From: Lacrimispora algidixylanolytica
Lineage (GTDB): Bacteria; Bacillota; Clostridia; Lachnospirales; Lachnospiraceae
Direction: 5' to 3'
Assembly (NCBI RefSeq): GCF_003609635.1
Contig: NZ_MCIA01000032.1
Span: 183,592 to 247,591, forward strand
DNA length: 64,000 nucleotides
A program made the translations under genes and the position numbers. The notes under the pieces were generated by a model, which did not search any database, was not told the origin of the DNA, and saw nothing but the letters and a program-made list of their open reading frames with translations. Positions within the stretch are counted from its first letter, which is position 1. The number at the start of each line of letters is the position of its first letter. Of the stretch, positions 42,586 to 51,793 are shown piece after piece.

Positions 42586-42822
42586 TTATATTCCTTGATA
42601 CATGTATTTGATCAGTCGTTCTACATCTTCCGGATCATGGGCAACGAGCTCAAGCTCATCAATGAAGCCGTTGGAAAAGATAGTAGCCATAGAAAAATAC
42701 TGGCTTAGTTTTGATTTTAAATTGATTCGGTCCCCTTCCGAGGAAACCAATTCTACTGTTCCCTTACATTCCTCGATGACTTTAAAAAACTTCTCAACAT
42801 CTTTAATATTATGAACTTTCAT
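42586..42822 (-). CDS. HPr-like protein lacking the phosphorylatable His
   Basis: A 78-residue protein with the HPr fold pattern: DVEKFFKVIEECKGTVELVS, then KSKLSQYFSMATIF at the place of the HPr regulatory-Ser helix, and a final helix PEDVERLIKYMYQ. The LHARPA segment with the active His is missing, so it cannot relay phosphate like HPr. AAGGAGG precedes the ATG. It may bind a partner or small ligand; function unknown. Confidence 0.65.
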   Translation of the reverse strand: MKVHNIKDVEKFFKVIEECKGTVELVSSEGDRINLKSKLSQYFSMATIFSNGFIDELELVAHDPEDVERLIKYMYQGI

Positions 42823-42922
42823 ATAAATCCCTCCTTAGGATAGGGGTGGAAATGTCAATGTTTCTACGCTTATATTATACCAATGATTCCCAGATTCTAC
42901 AATATGAAATTAAGAAAATGCC

Positions 42923-43177
42923 TTAATCAAAGTCTGCATGAAAGACCTGGGTGGGCGTATGAACATCCATTGAACTCAAGTTAAATTGGTCATCAAAAAT
43001 CTGTATTTTGTATTCGTAAAAAATATCATCTGTCTTTTTGGACATGAAGACATAAGCACCTGGTTCTTTGTCTTCAATCTCATCACTGATTTCATTATAA
43101 ATCTCTTCCCCATTCACTGGGCCGTTATAACCGCTCATGCGGATGGTTTCTTCTATTGCCTGATACAGTTCTTCCAT
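42923..43177 (-). CDS. Hypothetical small acidic protein
   Basis: An 84-residue, strongly acidic protein (EEIYNEISDEIEDKEPGAYV; FYEYKIQIFDDQFNLSS) with a predicted alpha-beta layout. GAGGT lies 7 nt before the ATG. It is transcribed away from hemB and ahead of the HPr-like gene on the same strand. No family recognised. Confidence 0.65.
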   Translation of the reverse strand: MEELYQAIEETIRMSGYNGPVNGEEIYNEISDEIEDKEPGAYVFMSKKTDDIFYEYKIQIFDDQFNLSSMDVHTPTQVFHADFD

Positions 43178-43251
43178 AAAGGTACCTCATTTCTATTTCG
43201 TATTATACAAATACTATTATAAGCATTTTTTCATTTGACTGCAAGAATTAC

Positions 43252-43279
43252 TTGAATCTTATAAAAGAGGGTGTATAAT
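43252..43279 (+). promoter_or_regulatory. Promoter of hemB
   Basis: TTGAAT (43252-43257) and TATAAT (43274-43279), spacer 16 bp. Confidence 0.65.
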
Positions 43280-43308
43280 AGGACAGGAATAAAATGGAGG
43301 TAAGATAA

Positions 43309-44292
43309 ATGGATTTATTATACAGACCAAGAAGGCTGCGAACATCGGATACTTTGAGAAAAATGGTAAGGGAAACAAGAGTTTCCAAGCAGTCTCTGAT
43401 TTATCCCCTGTTTGTTATAGATGGAGAAGGCATTACTGAGGAAATCTCCACCATGGAAGGGCAGTTTCGCTACAGCGTAGACAGGCTTTCTCTTATTATG
43501 GACCGATTGGTAAGTGCCGGAGTGGAAAAATTAATGCTATTTGGTATTCCGGCACAAAAAGATACCTGTGGAAGCCAGGCATTTGATGATGAGGGTATTG
43601 TTCAGCGGGCAATCCGCTTTATTAGAAAGAACTATCCTAATGTATATATTATTACAGATGTCTGTATGTGCGAATATACGTCTCATGGCCACTGTGGCAT
43701 TCTCTGCGGGGAAAACGTGGATAACGATAAGACGCTTGAATATTTAAATAAGATTGCAGTATCTCATGCCCTTGCAGGCGCGCATATGGTGGCTCCCTCT
43801 GATATGATGGATGGGCGTATCGGCTCCATGAGGGAGGCCCTCGATGAAGCCGGATTCTTAAATGTGCCCATTATGGCTTATTCTGCAAAATATGCTTCGG
43901 CATTTTATGGTCCATTCCGGGAAGCAGCCGGATCTGCACCGTCTTTTGGAGATCGAAAAAGCTACCAGATGGATTATCATAACCGGAAAGAAGCATTAAA
44001 GGAAACAGACCTAGATGTATCCGAAGGTGCTGATATTATCATGGTTAAGCCTGCCCTTTCCTATCTTGATATTATAAGAGAAGTGGCAGACCGACATGAA
44101 GTTCCAGTTGCCGCGTACAGCGTTAGTGGGGAATATGCCATGATAAAAGCAGCCTCAAAAGCAGGCTTTATAGATGAAGAAAAGGTGATATGCGAATCTG
44201 CAGTCAGCATCTTCCGTGCTGGGGCAGATATCTTAATCACTTATTTTGCAATAGAATTGGCAGGTTTTATGGAAGAAGGAAAAATAGGCTGA
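43309..44292 (+). CDS. hemB: Porphobilinogen synthase (ALA dehydratase)
   Basis: A 327-residue enzyme condensing two 5-aminolevulinate molecules. The zinc-binding cysteines are visible in DVCMCEYTSHGHCGI, the first active-site Lys region in YSAKYASAFYGPFREA, and the Schiff-base Lys in IIMVKPALSYLD. No other tetrapyrrole genes lie nearby, so in this anaerobe it probably feeds corrinoid or siroheme synthesis encoded elsewhere. Length is standard. Confidence 0.97.
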   Translation: MDLLYRPRRLRTSDTLRKMVRETRVSKQSLIYPLFVIDGEGITEEISTMEGQFRYSVDRLSLIMDRLVSAGVEKLMLFGIPAQKDTCGSQAFDDEGIVQRAIRFIRKNYPNVYIITDVCMCEYTSHGHCGILCGENVDNDKTLEYLNKIAVSHALAGAHMVAPSDMMDGRIGSMREALDEAGFLNVPIMAYSAKYASAFYGPFREAAGSAPSFGDRKSYQMDYHNRKEALKETDLDVSEGADIIMVKPALSYLDIIREVADRHEVPVAAYSVSGEYAMIKAASKAGFIDEEKVICESAVSIFRAGADILITYFAIELAGFMEEGKIG

Positions 44293-45150
44293 TTAAAGCT
44301 CCAACTGTTCCTGACGGTACTTTTTGATGTCTTCAAGCAGAAGATAAGAGATACGAAGTCCTCCCCGACCGTTGCCTAAATCAATGTCAGGTTTGTTGCT
44401 TCCATGGAAGTCTGAACCTCCTGTTGGGAAGAGTCCGTATTGCTTTGTAAGCTTTTTTAGTTTTCCACTTTCATAGGAATTGTTGGAAGAGTGATAAACC
44501 TCCAGACCAAGAAGTCCCAGATCTTTTAAATCCATTACCAGCTCTTCCGTTTTTTTATCTCCCATGTGATATAGATAGGGATGAGCCAGAACTGGAAATG
44601 CATGATTATCCTTCAGGATTTTCATGGCATGCTCTGGAGTGATATCTTCCTTTTTCGGGCAGAAGTGACAACCATAAGTCAAGTACTTTTTAAATGCTTG
44701 ATCCATGGTTTTAACATATCCCTTTTCGCAGAGCACCCGGGCAAAATGAGCACGGGTTATGACTGTCCTTGGGTTGCCGGCGGTTACTTCTTCCAGGGTA
44801 AATTTCATATCGGCTTCCTGGAAGCGTCGGATTATCTCCTGATTTCTTTTGTCCCTGATATTTTTAAGTACGCTGATTTCTGAAATGAAATGCGGATCGG
44901 AAGAATCCACAAATAGTCCCAGAATGTGAATTTCCTGACCTTTATAGACGCAGGAAAGTTCAATGCCCGGGATAATATCTAAGGGCTGGTTAAAAGAAGC
45001 CTCTTTCGCTTCTTCTAAACCGTCAATGGTATCGTGATCTGTCAGCGCAATGGCTGTCAGTTTTTTTTTGACGGCAAGCGACACAATCTCAGATGGAGTC
45101 AAGGTTCCATCCGAGGCATTGGAATGAACGTGTAAATCAACTAAATTCAT
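44293..45150 (-). CDS. PHP-domain phosphoesterase
   Basis: A 285-residue metal-dependent phosphoesterase of the YciV/TrpH type. MNLVDLHVHSNASDGTLTP opens with the HxH metal motif, LTDHDTIDGL gives the third His, and GGSDFHGSNKP the C-terminal metal ligands. Homologues hydrolyse 3',5'-nucleoside bisphosphates or short RNA 5' ends. GGAGG lies just upstream of the ATG at 45150; a longer frame was rejected. It converges on hemB with no gap. Confidence 0.9.
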   Translation of the reverse strand: MNLVDLHVHSNASDGTLTPSEIVSLAVKKKLTAIALTDHDTIDGLEEAKEASFNQPLDIIPGIELSCVYKGQEIHILGLFVDSSDPHFISEISVLKNIRDKRNQEIIRRFQEADMKFTLEEVTAGNPRTVITRAHFARVLCEKGYVKTMDQAFKKYLTYGCHFCPKKEDITPEHAMKILKDNHAFPVLAHPYLYHMGDKKTEELVMDLKDLGLLGLEVYHSSNNSYESGKLKKLTKQYGLFPTGGSDFHGSNKPDIDLGNGRGGLRISYLLLEDIKKYRQEQLEL

Positions 45151-45332
45151 AGAAACCTCCAAATTGAAATAGTTTGGTAACACTATAATAACATGTTTTT
45201 TACATTCTGTAAAATGTAGAAAAAACTCGAAAACTAAATAAATAAAATTCATAAAATCGTAATAGCATTTACCACAAAGTATGGTATACTACTCAATGTA
45301 AAACTACATAATCATGTAAAAAGGTGAAATTA

Positions 45333-47051
45333 ATGAGTCAGGTGGATAACAGACAAAGAGGTGGAGGAAGAACCAACTCCTCCCAGAACGAAGACAAAAG
45401 AAACACGCAGGGAACAAGCCGAAGAACAAGCCAGTCCTATAGGCAAAACGGCTCGAATCAGTTAAGACGTGGTAAGAAAAGAAGAAGAGGTCCTCAGTAC
45501 GACATAACGAAAGTGTTGTTGGGGATTATTATCGCTGTTATCTCGGTAATCGGGGTTATGGCGGCTGTTAAGTTGGTCGGAAGTGGTAAAGCCAAGGAGA
45601 CAGAAGTGATTTCATCAACGGTGCAGCAGACTGAGTTAAAAAAGGATGTAAAAATTGAGGATGTTTCCATTACAGGAATGTCAAGAGAAGAAGCTCGTGA
45701 TGCGATTGAAAAAAAGTATCAGTGGCAAATAAATATTACTTATAAAGACGATGAGTATAAATTTAAAAATCTTTTGGATAAAAAGGTAGACGCCTTATTA
45801 GAGGAGATTTATACAAAAGATCCGAAAGAAAGCTACACCTTAAGCCTCGATGGAATGGAAGAGGATGTTAAGGCTGAAGTGAAAGCAATTGCTGAAAAAT
45901 GGGATGTTCAAGCGAAAAACGGTTCCATATCCGGATTTGACAAAAAAACTGGAGAATTCACTTATGCGGGTGAACAAAATGGTGTTGTAATCGATCAGGA
46001 TAAACTTACTGCAGATTTACTGGCACAGCTTAAAACAAAGAATTTTCAGGCTGTAATTCCCGCAACAGGCAAAGAAGTAGCTCCAAAGATTACAGAAGCT
46101 CAGGCGAAAAAGCTTTATAAAACAATTGGTACTTATGGTACCACAACCACATCAAACAGTGAACGTAATAAGAATATCGAACTGGCCTCTAATGCATTAG
46201 ACGGTCTGATATTAAAGCCCGGAGAAGAGTTTTCCTTTAATAAAGCAACTGGGGAAAGATCCTCTGCTAAAGGTTACCGTCCAGCAGGAGCATATCTAAA
46301 CGGAGTATTGGTTGAAGAGCCAGGAGGTGGTGTATGCCAGGTTTCTTCTACCTTATATAATGCAGTGGTTTTCTCTGGTCTTACGACAACAGAGCGCCAC
46401 GCTCACAGCTATGAACCTTCCTATGTAACACCAGGAGAAGATGCTATGGTAAGCTTTGGTGGACCGGATATGAAATTCGTAAATAGTTCTTCCAGTGCCA
46501 TCGCCATCAGAGCAAGTTTTTCTAAACAAAAACTTAAAATATCCATTGTTGGTATCCCGATTTTAGAGGATGGAATTACCTATTCCATGTCTTCCAAAAA
46601 GACCGCAGAGCTAGATGCCCCTGCTCCGAACTATGAGGAGGACCAGACACTACAACCCAATGAGCAAAAGATTGTTAAAGCGGAAACTAAGGGAAGCCGG
46701 TGGGTAACCAATTTGGTGAAGAAAAAGGATGGTGTAGTAACCAGTGATGAGTTTTTTCATAACAGCACTTACCGGGGAAAACCAGCTACTATTAAGAGAA
46801 ACACCTCTGGTGTAGTAGTGCCAGGCACCAATCCGTCTGATACTGGTAATCCAACAGGTTCTCAAAATCCAGGGGAAACAACGGCTCCTCATGGGAATGA
46901 GGTTCCTGTAACTCCATCCGCAACGGAAGGGCAGCAGGAAAAGCCAACTGCACCTGAGACACAGCCTACAAAACCACAGGGGCCCTCCGATAATGGAGGA
47001 GACGCTTCCTCGGCTACGGAAAATATTGTTCCACCAAATCCAATGAACTGA
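45333..47051 (+). CDS. VanW-family cell-wall protein
   Basis: A 572-residue surface protein. A long basic, Arg/Gln/Asn-rich cytoplasmic head precedes one membrane anchor (ITKVLLGIIIAVISVIGVMA, about residues 55-75). Outside follow peptidoglycan-binding_4-like domain(s) (VEDVSITGMSREEARDAI) and a VanW domain (GYRPAGAYLNGVLVEEPGGG, then CQVSSTLYNAV). The tail of about 80 residues is Pro/Thr/Asn-rich. Start 45333 fits AAAAGGTG. The role is probably in wall assembly or binding; no resistance cluster is present. Confidence 0.88.
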   Translation: MSQVDNRQRGGGRTNSSQNEDKRNTQGTSRRTSQSYRQNGSNQLRRGKKRRRGPQYDITKVLLGIIIAVISVIGVMAAVKLVGSGKAKETEVISSTVQQTELKKDVKIEDVSITGMSREEARDAIEKKYQWQINITYKDDEYKFKNLLDKKVDALLEEIYTKDPKESYTLSLDGMEEDVKAEVKAIAEKWDVQAKNGSISGFDKKTGEFTYAGEQNGVVIDQDKLTADLLAQLKTKNFQAVIPATGKEVAPKITEAQAKKLYKTIGTYGTTTTSNSERNKNIELASNALDGLILKPGEEFSFNKATGERSSAKGYRPAGAYLNGVLVEEPGGGVCQVSSTLYNAVVFSGLTTTERHAHSYEPSYVTPGEDAMVSFGGPDMKFVNSSSSAIAIRASFSKQKLKISIVGIPILEDGITYSMSSKKTAELDAPAPNYEEDQTLQPNEQKIVKAETKGSRWVTNLVKKKDGVVTSDEFFHNSTYRGKPATIKRNTSGVVVPGTNPSDTGNPTGSQNPGETTAPHGNEVPVTPSATEGQQEKPTAPETQPTKPQGPSDNGGDASSATENIVPPNPMN

Positions 47052-47066
47052 TAGGTATTTAAGATA

Positions 47067-47104
47067 GAAAAGACTGGACATTTCACACTGTCCGGTCTTT
47101 TTTT
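47067..47104 (+). terminator. Terminator after the VanW-family gene
   Basis: AAAGACTGGACA... pairs with ...TGTCCGGTCTTT, then a T-run. Confidence 0.85.
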
Positions 47105-47146
47105 CGATTGTTCCAAAAAGAATACTTAAATTTCCAGTTTTAATAT

Positions 47147-47174
47147 TTGCTTTTTGATAAATAATTGTTATAAT
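47147..47174 (+). promoter_or_regulatory. Promoter of nifJ
   Basis: TTGCTT (47147-47152) and TATAAT (47169-47174), spacer 16 bp. Confidence 0.65.
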
Positions 47175-47243
47175 AATGTCAGGTCACTTTCCCATTCCGG
47201 GAATTATTTACTAAATATTCACATTTGCAGGAGGAAATCTAAA

Positions 47244-50200
47244 ATGGCAAGAAAAATGAAAACCATGGATGGTAACCACGCAGCAGCACATGCGTCTTAC
47301 GCATTTACTGATGTTGCGGCTATTTATCCGATTACCCCATCTACACCTATGGCTGAAGCCACAGATGAATGGTCAACAGACGGAAGGACAAACATCTTCG
47401 GACAGACGGTGCAGATTACAGAGATGCAGTCTGAGGCAGGTGCAGCAGGTGCAGTACACGGTTCATTAACAGCAGGTGCACTGACTACTACCTATACGGC
47501 GTCCCAGGGTCTGTTACTTATGATTCCTAACTTATATAAAATTGCAGGTGAGCAGTTGCCAGCAGTAATCAATGTTTCAGCACGTGCCATTGCAACCCAT
47601 GCGTTATCTATTTTTGGCGATCACTCTGACATATATGCATGCCGCCAGACTGGTTGTGCTATGTTATGTGAATCCAGCGTACAGGAAGTTATGGACTTAA
47701 CTCCAGTCGCTCATATGGCTGCTCTTGAAGGTAAGATACCTTTTATCAACTTCTTTGACGGTTTCCGTACATCCCATGAGATTCAGAAAGTGGAAACATG
47801 GGATTATGAAGATTTAGCAGATATGGTAAATATGGATTCAGTCGATGAATTCCGCCGTAATGCTTTAAATCCAAACAATCCTAACATTAGAGGTTCTGCT
47901 CAGAACCCTGATATTTTCTTCCAGGCAAGAGAAGCTTGTAATCCATATTACGAAGCTCTTCCAGGTATCGTTCAGAAATACATGGACAAGGTGAATGAAA
48001 AGATCGGTACTGACTATAAATTATTCAACTACTATGGAGCTGCTGATGCAGATCATGTAATCATTTCCATGGGTTCTGTCAATGAAACGATTGAAGAGAC
48101 CATTGATTATCTGGTTAAGGCTGGCCATAAGGTAGGTGTTATAAAGGTTCGTTTATTCAGACCATTCAGTGCTCAGGCGCTGATCGATGCAATTCCTGAT
48201 TCTGTTAAGACAATCTCTATCTTAGACAGAACAAAAGAACCAGGATCTTTAGGCGAGCCACTGTTCTTAGACGTTGTTGCTGCTATTAGAGGAACAAAGT
48301 TTGATCAGGTAAAGATTTTGGCAGGACGCTACGGTTTAGGTTCCAAGGATACAACTCCAGCTCAGATCGCTGCAGTTTATGAGAACAAAACAAAAACTCC
48401 ATTTACTATCGGTATTGTGGATGATGTAACTTTCTTATCTCTTGAAAGTGGCACTCCAATTATTACAACACCAGAAGGAACAACTAACTGTAAGTTCTGG
48501 GGTCTTGGTGCTGATGGTACTGTAGGTGCGAATAAGAACTCCATTAAGATCATTGGTGATAACACTGATATGTATGCTCAGGCTTACTTTGACTATGATT
48601 CCAAGAAGTCCGGCGGTGTTACTATGTCCCATTTACGTTTTGGACATAAGCCAATCAAATCCACTTATTTAATCCGTAAGGCAAACTTTGTAGCTTGCCA
48701 TAATCCTTCCTATGTACGTAAGTACAATATGGTTCAGGAACTGGTTGATGGTGGTGTATTTTTATTGAACTGCCCATGGGATGCAGAAGGTCTTGATAAG
48801 CATTTACCTGGACAGGTTAAAAAGTACATTGCAGATCACAATATTAAGTTCTACACCATTGACGGTGTTAAGATCGGTATTGAGACTGGTATGGGACAGA
48901 CACGTATTAACACAATTCTTCAGTCTGCATTCTTTGAACTTACAGGAATCATTCCTGCTGAAAAAGCAATTGAACTGATGAAGGCTGCTGCAAAGGCTAC
49001 TTACGGACGTAAGGGTGATGAGATTGTTCAGAAAAACTGGGCAGCGATTGACGCTGGTGCTAAGGGTGCTGTTCAGGTTGAAGTACCAGAAAGCTGGAAG
49101 AATTGTTCCGACGAAGGTCTTGACTATAAGATGATTACAGAAGGAAAGCAGGATGTTGTTAACTTTGTAAATAACATTCAGACAAAAGTAAGTGCCCAGG
49201 AAGGCGATTCCTTACCAGTATCTGCATTTGTTGATTATGCGAATGGTTCTACACCATCAGGCTCTGCTGCTTTTGAGAAGCGTGGTATTGCTGTTAATAT
49301 TCCTAGTTGGAATCCAGACAACTGTATCCAGTGTAACTTCTGTGCTTACGTTTGTCCTCACGCAGTTATCCGTCCAGTTGCTCTGACAGATGACGAAGCT
49401 ACTGGCAGACCAGAAGAGATGATGACTCTAGGAATGACAGGTATGCCAGGATATCAGTTCGCTATTACTGTTTCTGCATTTGACTGTACTGGTTGTGGAT
49501 CTTGTGCTAACGTTTGTCCTGGAAAGAAGGGCGAGAAGGCTCTTACTATGGTAAATATGGAAGCTAATTGCGATGTGACACAGAAAGTATTTGATTTCGG
49601 TCAGACTCTTCCTATTAAGCAGGAAGTTATTACTAAGTTCAAAGAAAACAGTGTTAAGGGTAGCCAGTTTAAAAAGCCACTTCTTGAGTTCTCAGGAGCA
49701 TGTGCTGGTTGTGGCGAGACTCCTTACGCAAAATTAGTTACTCAGTTATACGGAGATAGAATGTACATTGCGAATGCAACTGGATGTTCTTCTATCTGGG
49801 GTAACTCTTCACCATCTACACCTTACACTGTTAATTCTGAGGGACAGGGCCCAGCTTGGTCTAACTCCTTATTTGAGGACAATGCAGAGTTTGGTTATGG
49901 TATGCTTTTAGCTCAGAATGCCCTTAGAGGTGGTTTGAAATCAAAGGTAGAAGAGATATTAAACTCCGAAAAATCTTCTGAAGCTGTGAAAACGGCTTGT
50001 CAGGAATACCTTGACACCTATTCAGTTGGTGCAACTAACGGTGCTGCTACAGACAAATTATTAGCAGAGTTAGAAGGTTGTGATTGTGAATTAGGCAAGG
50101 ATATTTTAAAGAATAAGAGCTACCTGAGTAAAAAATCTCAGTGGATCTTTGGTGGTGACGGTTGGGCTTATGATATCGGTTTCGGTGGTGTTGACCACGT

Positions 50201-50783
50201 TCTTGCCAGTGGCAAAGACATCAACATCTTTGTATTCGATACAGAAATCTACTCCAATACAGGCGGTCAGTCTTCTAAGGCAACTAAGACTGGTGCAGTT
50301 GCTCAGTTCGCAGCCGGCGGTAAGGAAACAAACAAGAAAGACTTAGCAAGTATTGCAATGAGCTACGGTTATGTATACGTTGCACAGATCGCTATGGGTG
50401 CAGATTATGCTCAGACTGTGAAAGCAATTTCTGAGGCTGAGGCTTATCCAGGCCCATCTCTGATCATTGCTTACGCTCCATGTATCAGCCATGGTATCAA
50501 AAAGGGTATGTCGAAAGCTCAGACAGAAGAGAAGTTGGCAGTTGAATGTGGTTACTGGAATAACTTCCGTTTTAATCCTTCTGCAGCAAAGAAATTCACT
50601 TTAGATAGCAAGCCTCCTGTATTAGAAGGATATCAGGAATTCTTAAAGGGTGAGGTTCGTTACGCTTCCTTAGCAATGAAGAATCCTGAGAGAGCAGCTG
50701 AATTATTCGCGAAGAATGAGGAAGATGCAAAAGCAAGATTTGATTATCTTCAGAAATTGGTTACTTTATACGGAAATGAATAA
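47244..50783 (+). CDS. nifJ: Pyruvate:ferredoxin (flavodoxin) oxidoreductase
   Basis: A 1179-residue single-chain enzyme oxidising pyruvate with CoA to acetyl-CoA, CO2 and reduced ferredoxin. The N-terminal domain begins KTMDGNHAAAHASYAFTD and IYPITPSTPMAE; the ferredoxin domain holds CIQCNFCAYVCPHAV and CTGCGSCANVCPGKKG; the TPP domain has CAGCGETPYAKL and GDGWAYDIGFGGVDHVLASG. AGGAGG precedes the ATG at 47244; a longer frame lies over the promoter. It supplies the ferredoxin that Rnf oxidises. Codon use suggests high expression. Confidence 0.98.
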   Translation: MARKMKTMDGNHAAAHASYAFTDVAAIYPITPSTPMAEATDEWSTDGRTNIFGQTVQITEMQSEAGAAGAVHGSLTAGALTTTYTASQGLLLMIPNLYKIAGEQLPAVINVSARAIATHALSIFGDHSDIYACRQTGCAMLCESSVQEVMDLTPVAHMAALEGKIPFINFFDGFRTSHEIQKVETWDYEDLADMVNMDSVDEFRRNALNPNNPNIRGSAQNPDIFFQAREACNPYYEALPGIVQKYMDKVNEKIGTDYKLFNYYGAADADHVIISMGSVNETIEETIDYLVKAGHKVGVIKVRLFRPFSAQALIDAIPDSVKTISILDRTKEPGSLGEPLFLDVVAAIRGTKFDQVKILAGRYGLGSKDTTPAQIAAVYENKTKTPFTIGIVDDVTFLSLESGTPIITTPEGTTNCKFWGLGADGTVGANKNSIKIIGDNTDMYAQAYFDYDSKKSGGVTMSHLRFGHKPIKSTYLIRKANFVACHNPSYVRKYNMVQELVDGGVFLLNCPWDAEGLDKHLPGQVKKYIADHNIKFYTIDGVKIGIETGMGQTRINTILQSAFFELTGIIPAEKAIELMKAAAKATYGRKGDEIVQKNWAAIDAGAKGAVQVEVPESWKNCSDEGLDYKMITEGKQDVVNFVNNIQTKVSAQEGDSLPVSAFVDYANGSTPSGSAAFEKRGIAVNIPSWNPDNCIQCNFCAYVCPHAVIRPVALTDDEATGRPEEMMTLGMTGMPGYQFAITVSAFDCTGCGSCANVCPGKKGEKALTMVNMEANCDVTQKVFDFGQTLPIKQEVITKFKENSVKGSQFKKPLLEFSGACAGCGETPYAKLVTQLYGDRMYIANATGCSSIWGNSSPSTPYTVNSEGQGPAWSNSLFEDNAEFGYGMLLAQNALRGGLKSKVEEILNSEKSSEAVKTACQEYLDTYSVGATNGAATDKLLAELEGCDCELGKDILKNKSYLSKKSQWIFGGDGWAYDIGFGGVDHVLASGKDINIFVFDTEIYSNTGGQSSKATKTGAVAQFAAGGKETNKKDLASIAMSYGYVYVAQIAMGADYAQTVKAISEAEAYPGPSLIIAYAPCISHGIKKGMSKAQTEEKLAVECGYWNNFRFNPSAAKKFTLDSKPPVLEGYQEFLKGEVRYASLAMKNPERAAELFAKNEEDAKARFDYLQKLVTLYGNE

Positions 50784-50846
50784 TTGAAGTATAGAAGCTC
50801 TTTGACCAGATCGTTTAGATTTGTTATAAGATAGTAAGATCAAACG

Positions 50847-50882
50847 AAATCGCCAGTCCTGTAATGGGCTGGCGATTTTTTT
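50847..50882. terminator. Bidirectional terminator after nifJ
   Basis: AAATCGCCAG pairs with CTGGCGATTT, with a T-run on the plus strand. Confidence 0.88.
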
Positions 50883-50907
50883 ATCTGCTGTCAGTGAGCG
50901 GGAACTC

Positions 50908-51594
50908 TTAAGCATAGGGGAAAATATGAATCAGTAGAAACCAGGCGATAGGAACCAATAGTGCAGGCAAGAGATTAAGCGTCTGAAAGGATTTGATCTT
51001 TAGTATAGATAATCCAGAAGCCAAAATCAAAACCCCTCCCACTATAGAAATCTCAGTCATAAATTCAGGCGTGAGAAAGGGGGCAACTTGATTGGCGAGT
51101 AGATAAATACTTCCTTGCCAGACAAATAGCACCAGAGCAGAAAATGCGATGCCTGGTCCATAGGTGGAAGCTAATACGATTGAGGTTACCAGATCCAGAG
51201 TGGCATTGGTAAATAAATAAGTATTGTTTTGATTCAGAGCACTTTCGATTGGTCCTAAAATCGATAAGGTTCCAATACAAAAGAGTACAATTGCCGTGGA
51301 TAAACCCTGTGAAAGATTCGTTTTAGAATATCGTTCTACCAATTTACGAAAGGTCTTATCAATATCAATCGCAGTACCTAAAATGCCACCTATAGCAAGA
51401 CTTACAATAAAAAGAACCGGATAATTGCTGTTTGACATATTTTTCACCACAGCATGTACTCCGAGAGCGGTTGCAGCCAGCCCCATAGCGTCATAAAGAA
51501 TGTTCTGATATTTCTCTTTCAATCCCTTTTTAATCACACTTCCCACCATACTGCCAACAAGAATCATGCCTGCATTCACAAATGTTCCAATCAT
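50908..51594 (-). CDS. DUF554 membrane protein
   Basis: A 228-residue membrane protein of the DUF554/YqgA family, with about six spans: MIGTFVNAGMILVGSMVGSV, FIVSLAIGGILGTAIDIDK and VGGVLILASGLSILKIKSF. Function is unknown, though members are often called possible transporters. Its promoter is of the MerR-regulated type and the divergent neighbour is a MerR-family gene, so it is probably that regulator's target. Confidence 0.88.
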   Translation of the reverse strand: MIGTFVNAGMILVGSMVGSVIKKGLKEKYQNILYDAMGLAATALGVHAVVKNMSNSNYPVLFIVSLAIGGILGTAIDIDKTFRKLVERYSKTNLSQGLSTAIVLFCIGTLSILGPIESALNQNNTYLFTNATLDLVTSIVLASTYGPGIAFSALVLFVWQGSIYLLANQVAPFLTPEFMTEISIVGGVLILASGLSILKIKSFQTLNLLPALLVPIAWFLLIHIFPYA

Positions 51595-51626
51595 TATGAT
51601 TCTCCTTTCAACTTAAAGATATAGGA

Positions 51627-51657
51627 AGTATAAACCCTCTAGTGAATAGAGAGTCAA
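51627..51657 (-). promoter_or_regulatory. MerR-type promoter of the DUF554 gene
   Basis: On the minus strand TTGACT (51657-51652) and TATACT (51632-51627) are separated by 19 bp, the overlong spacer that MerR-family activators correct. The spacer carries the dyad CTCTA-5 nt-TAGAG. Confidence 0.8.
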
Positions 51658-51793
51658 ACCCTATTTCATATGGCCTTATGATTAAAATATTGCTGAAATA
51701 CCTATTGTAAGATAAAATATAAGGATAGAACCCAAAGGGAACTGGATTTAGAATAAGATAACTAAATCATTTAATATCAGGAGGCGTTGAAAC

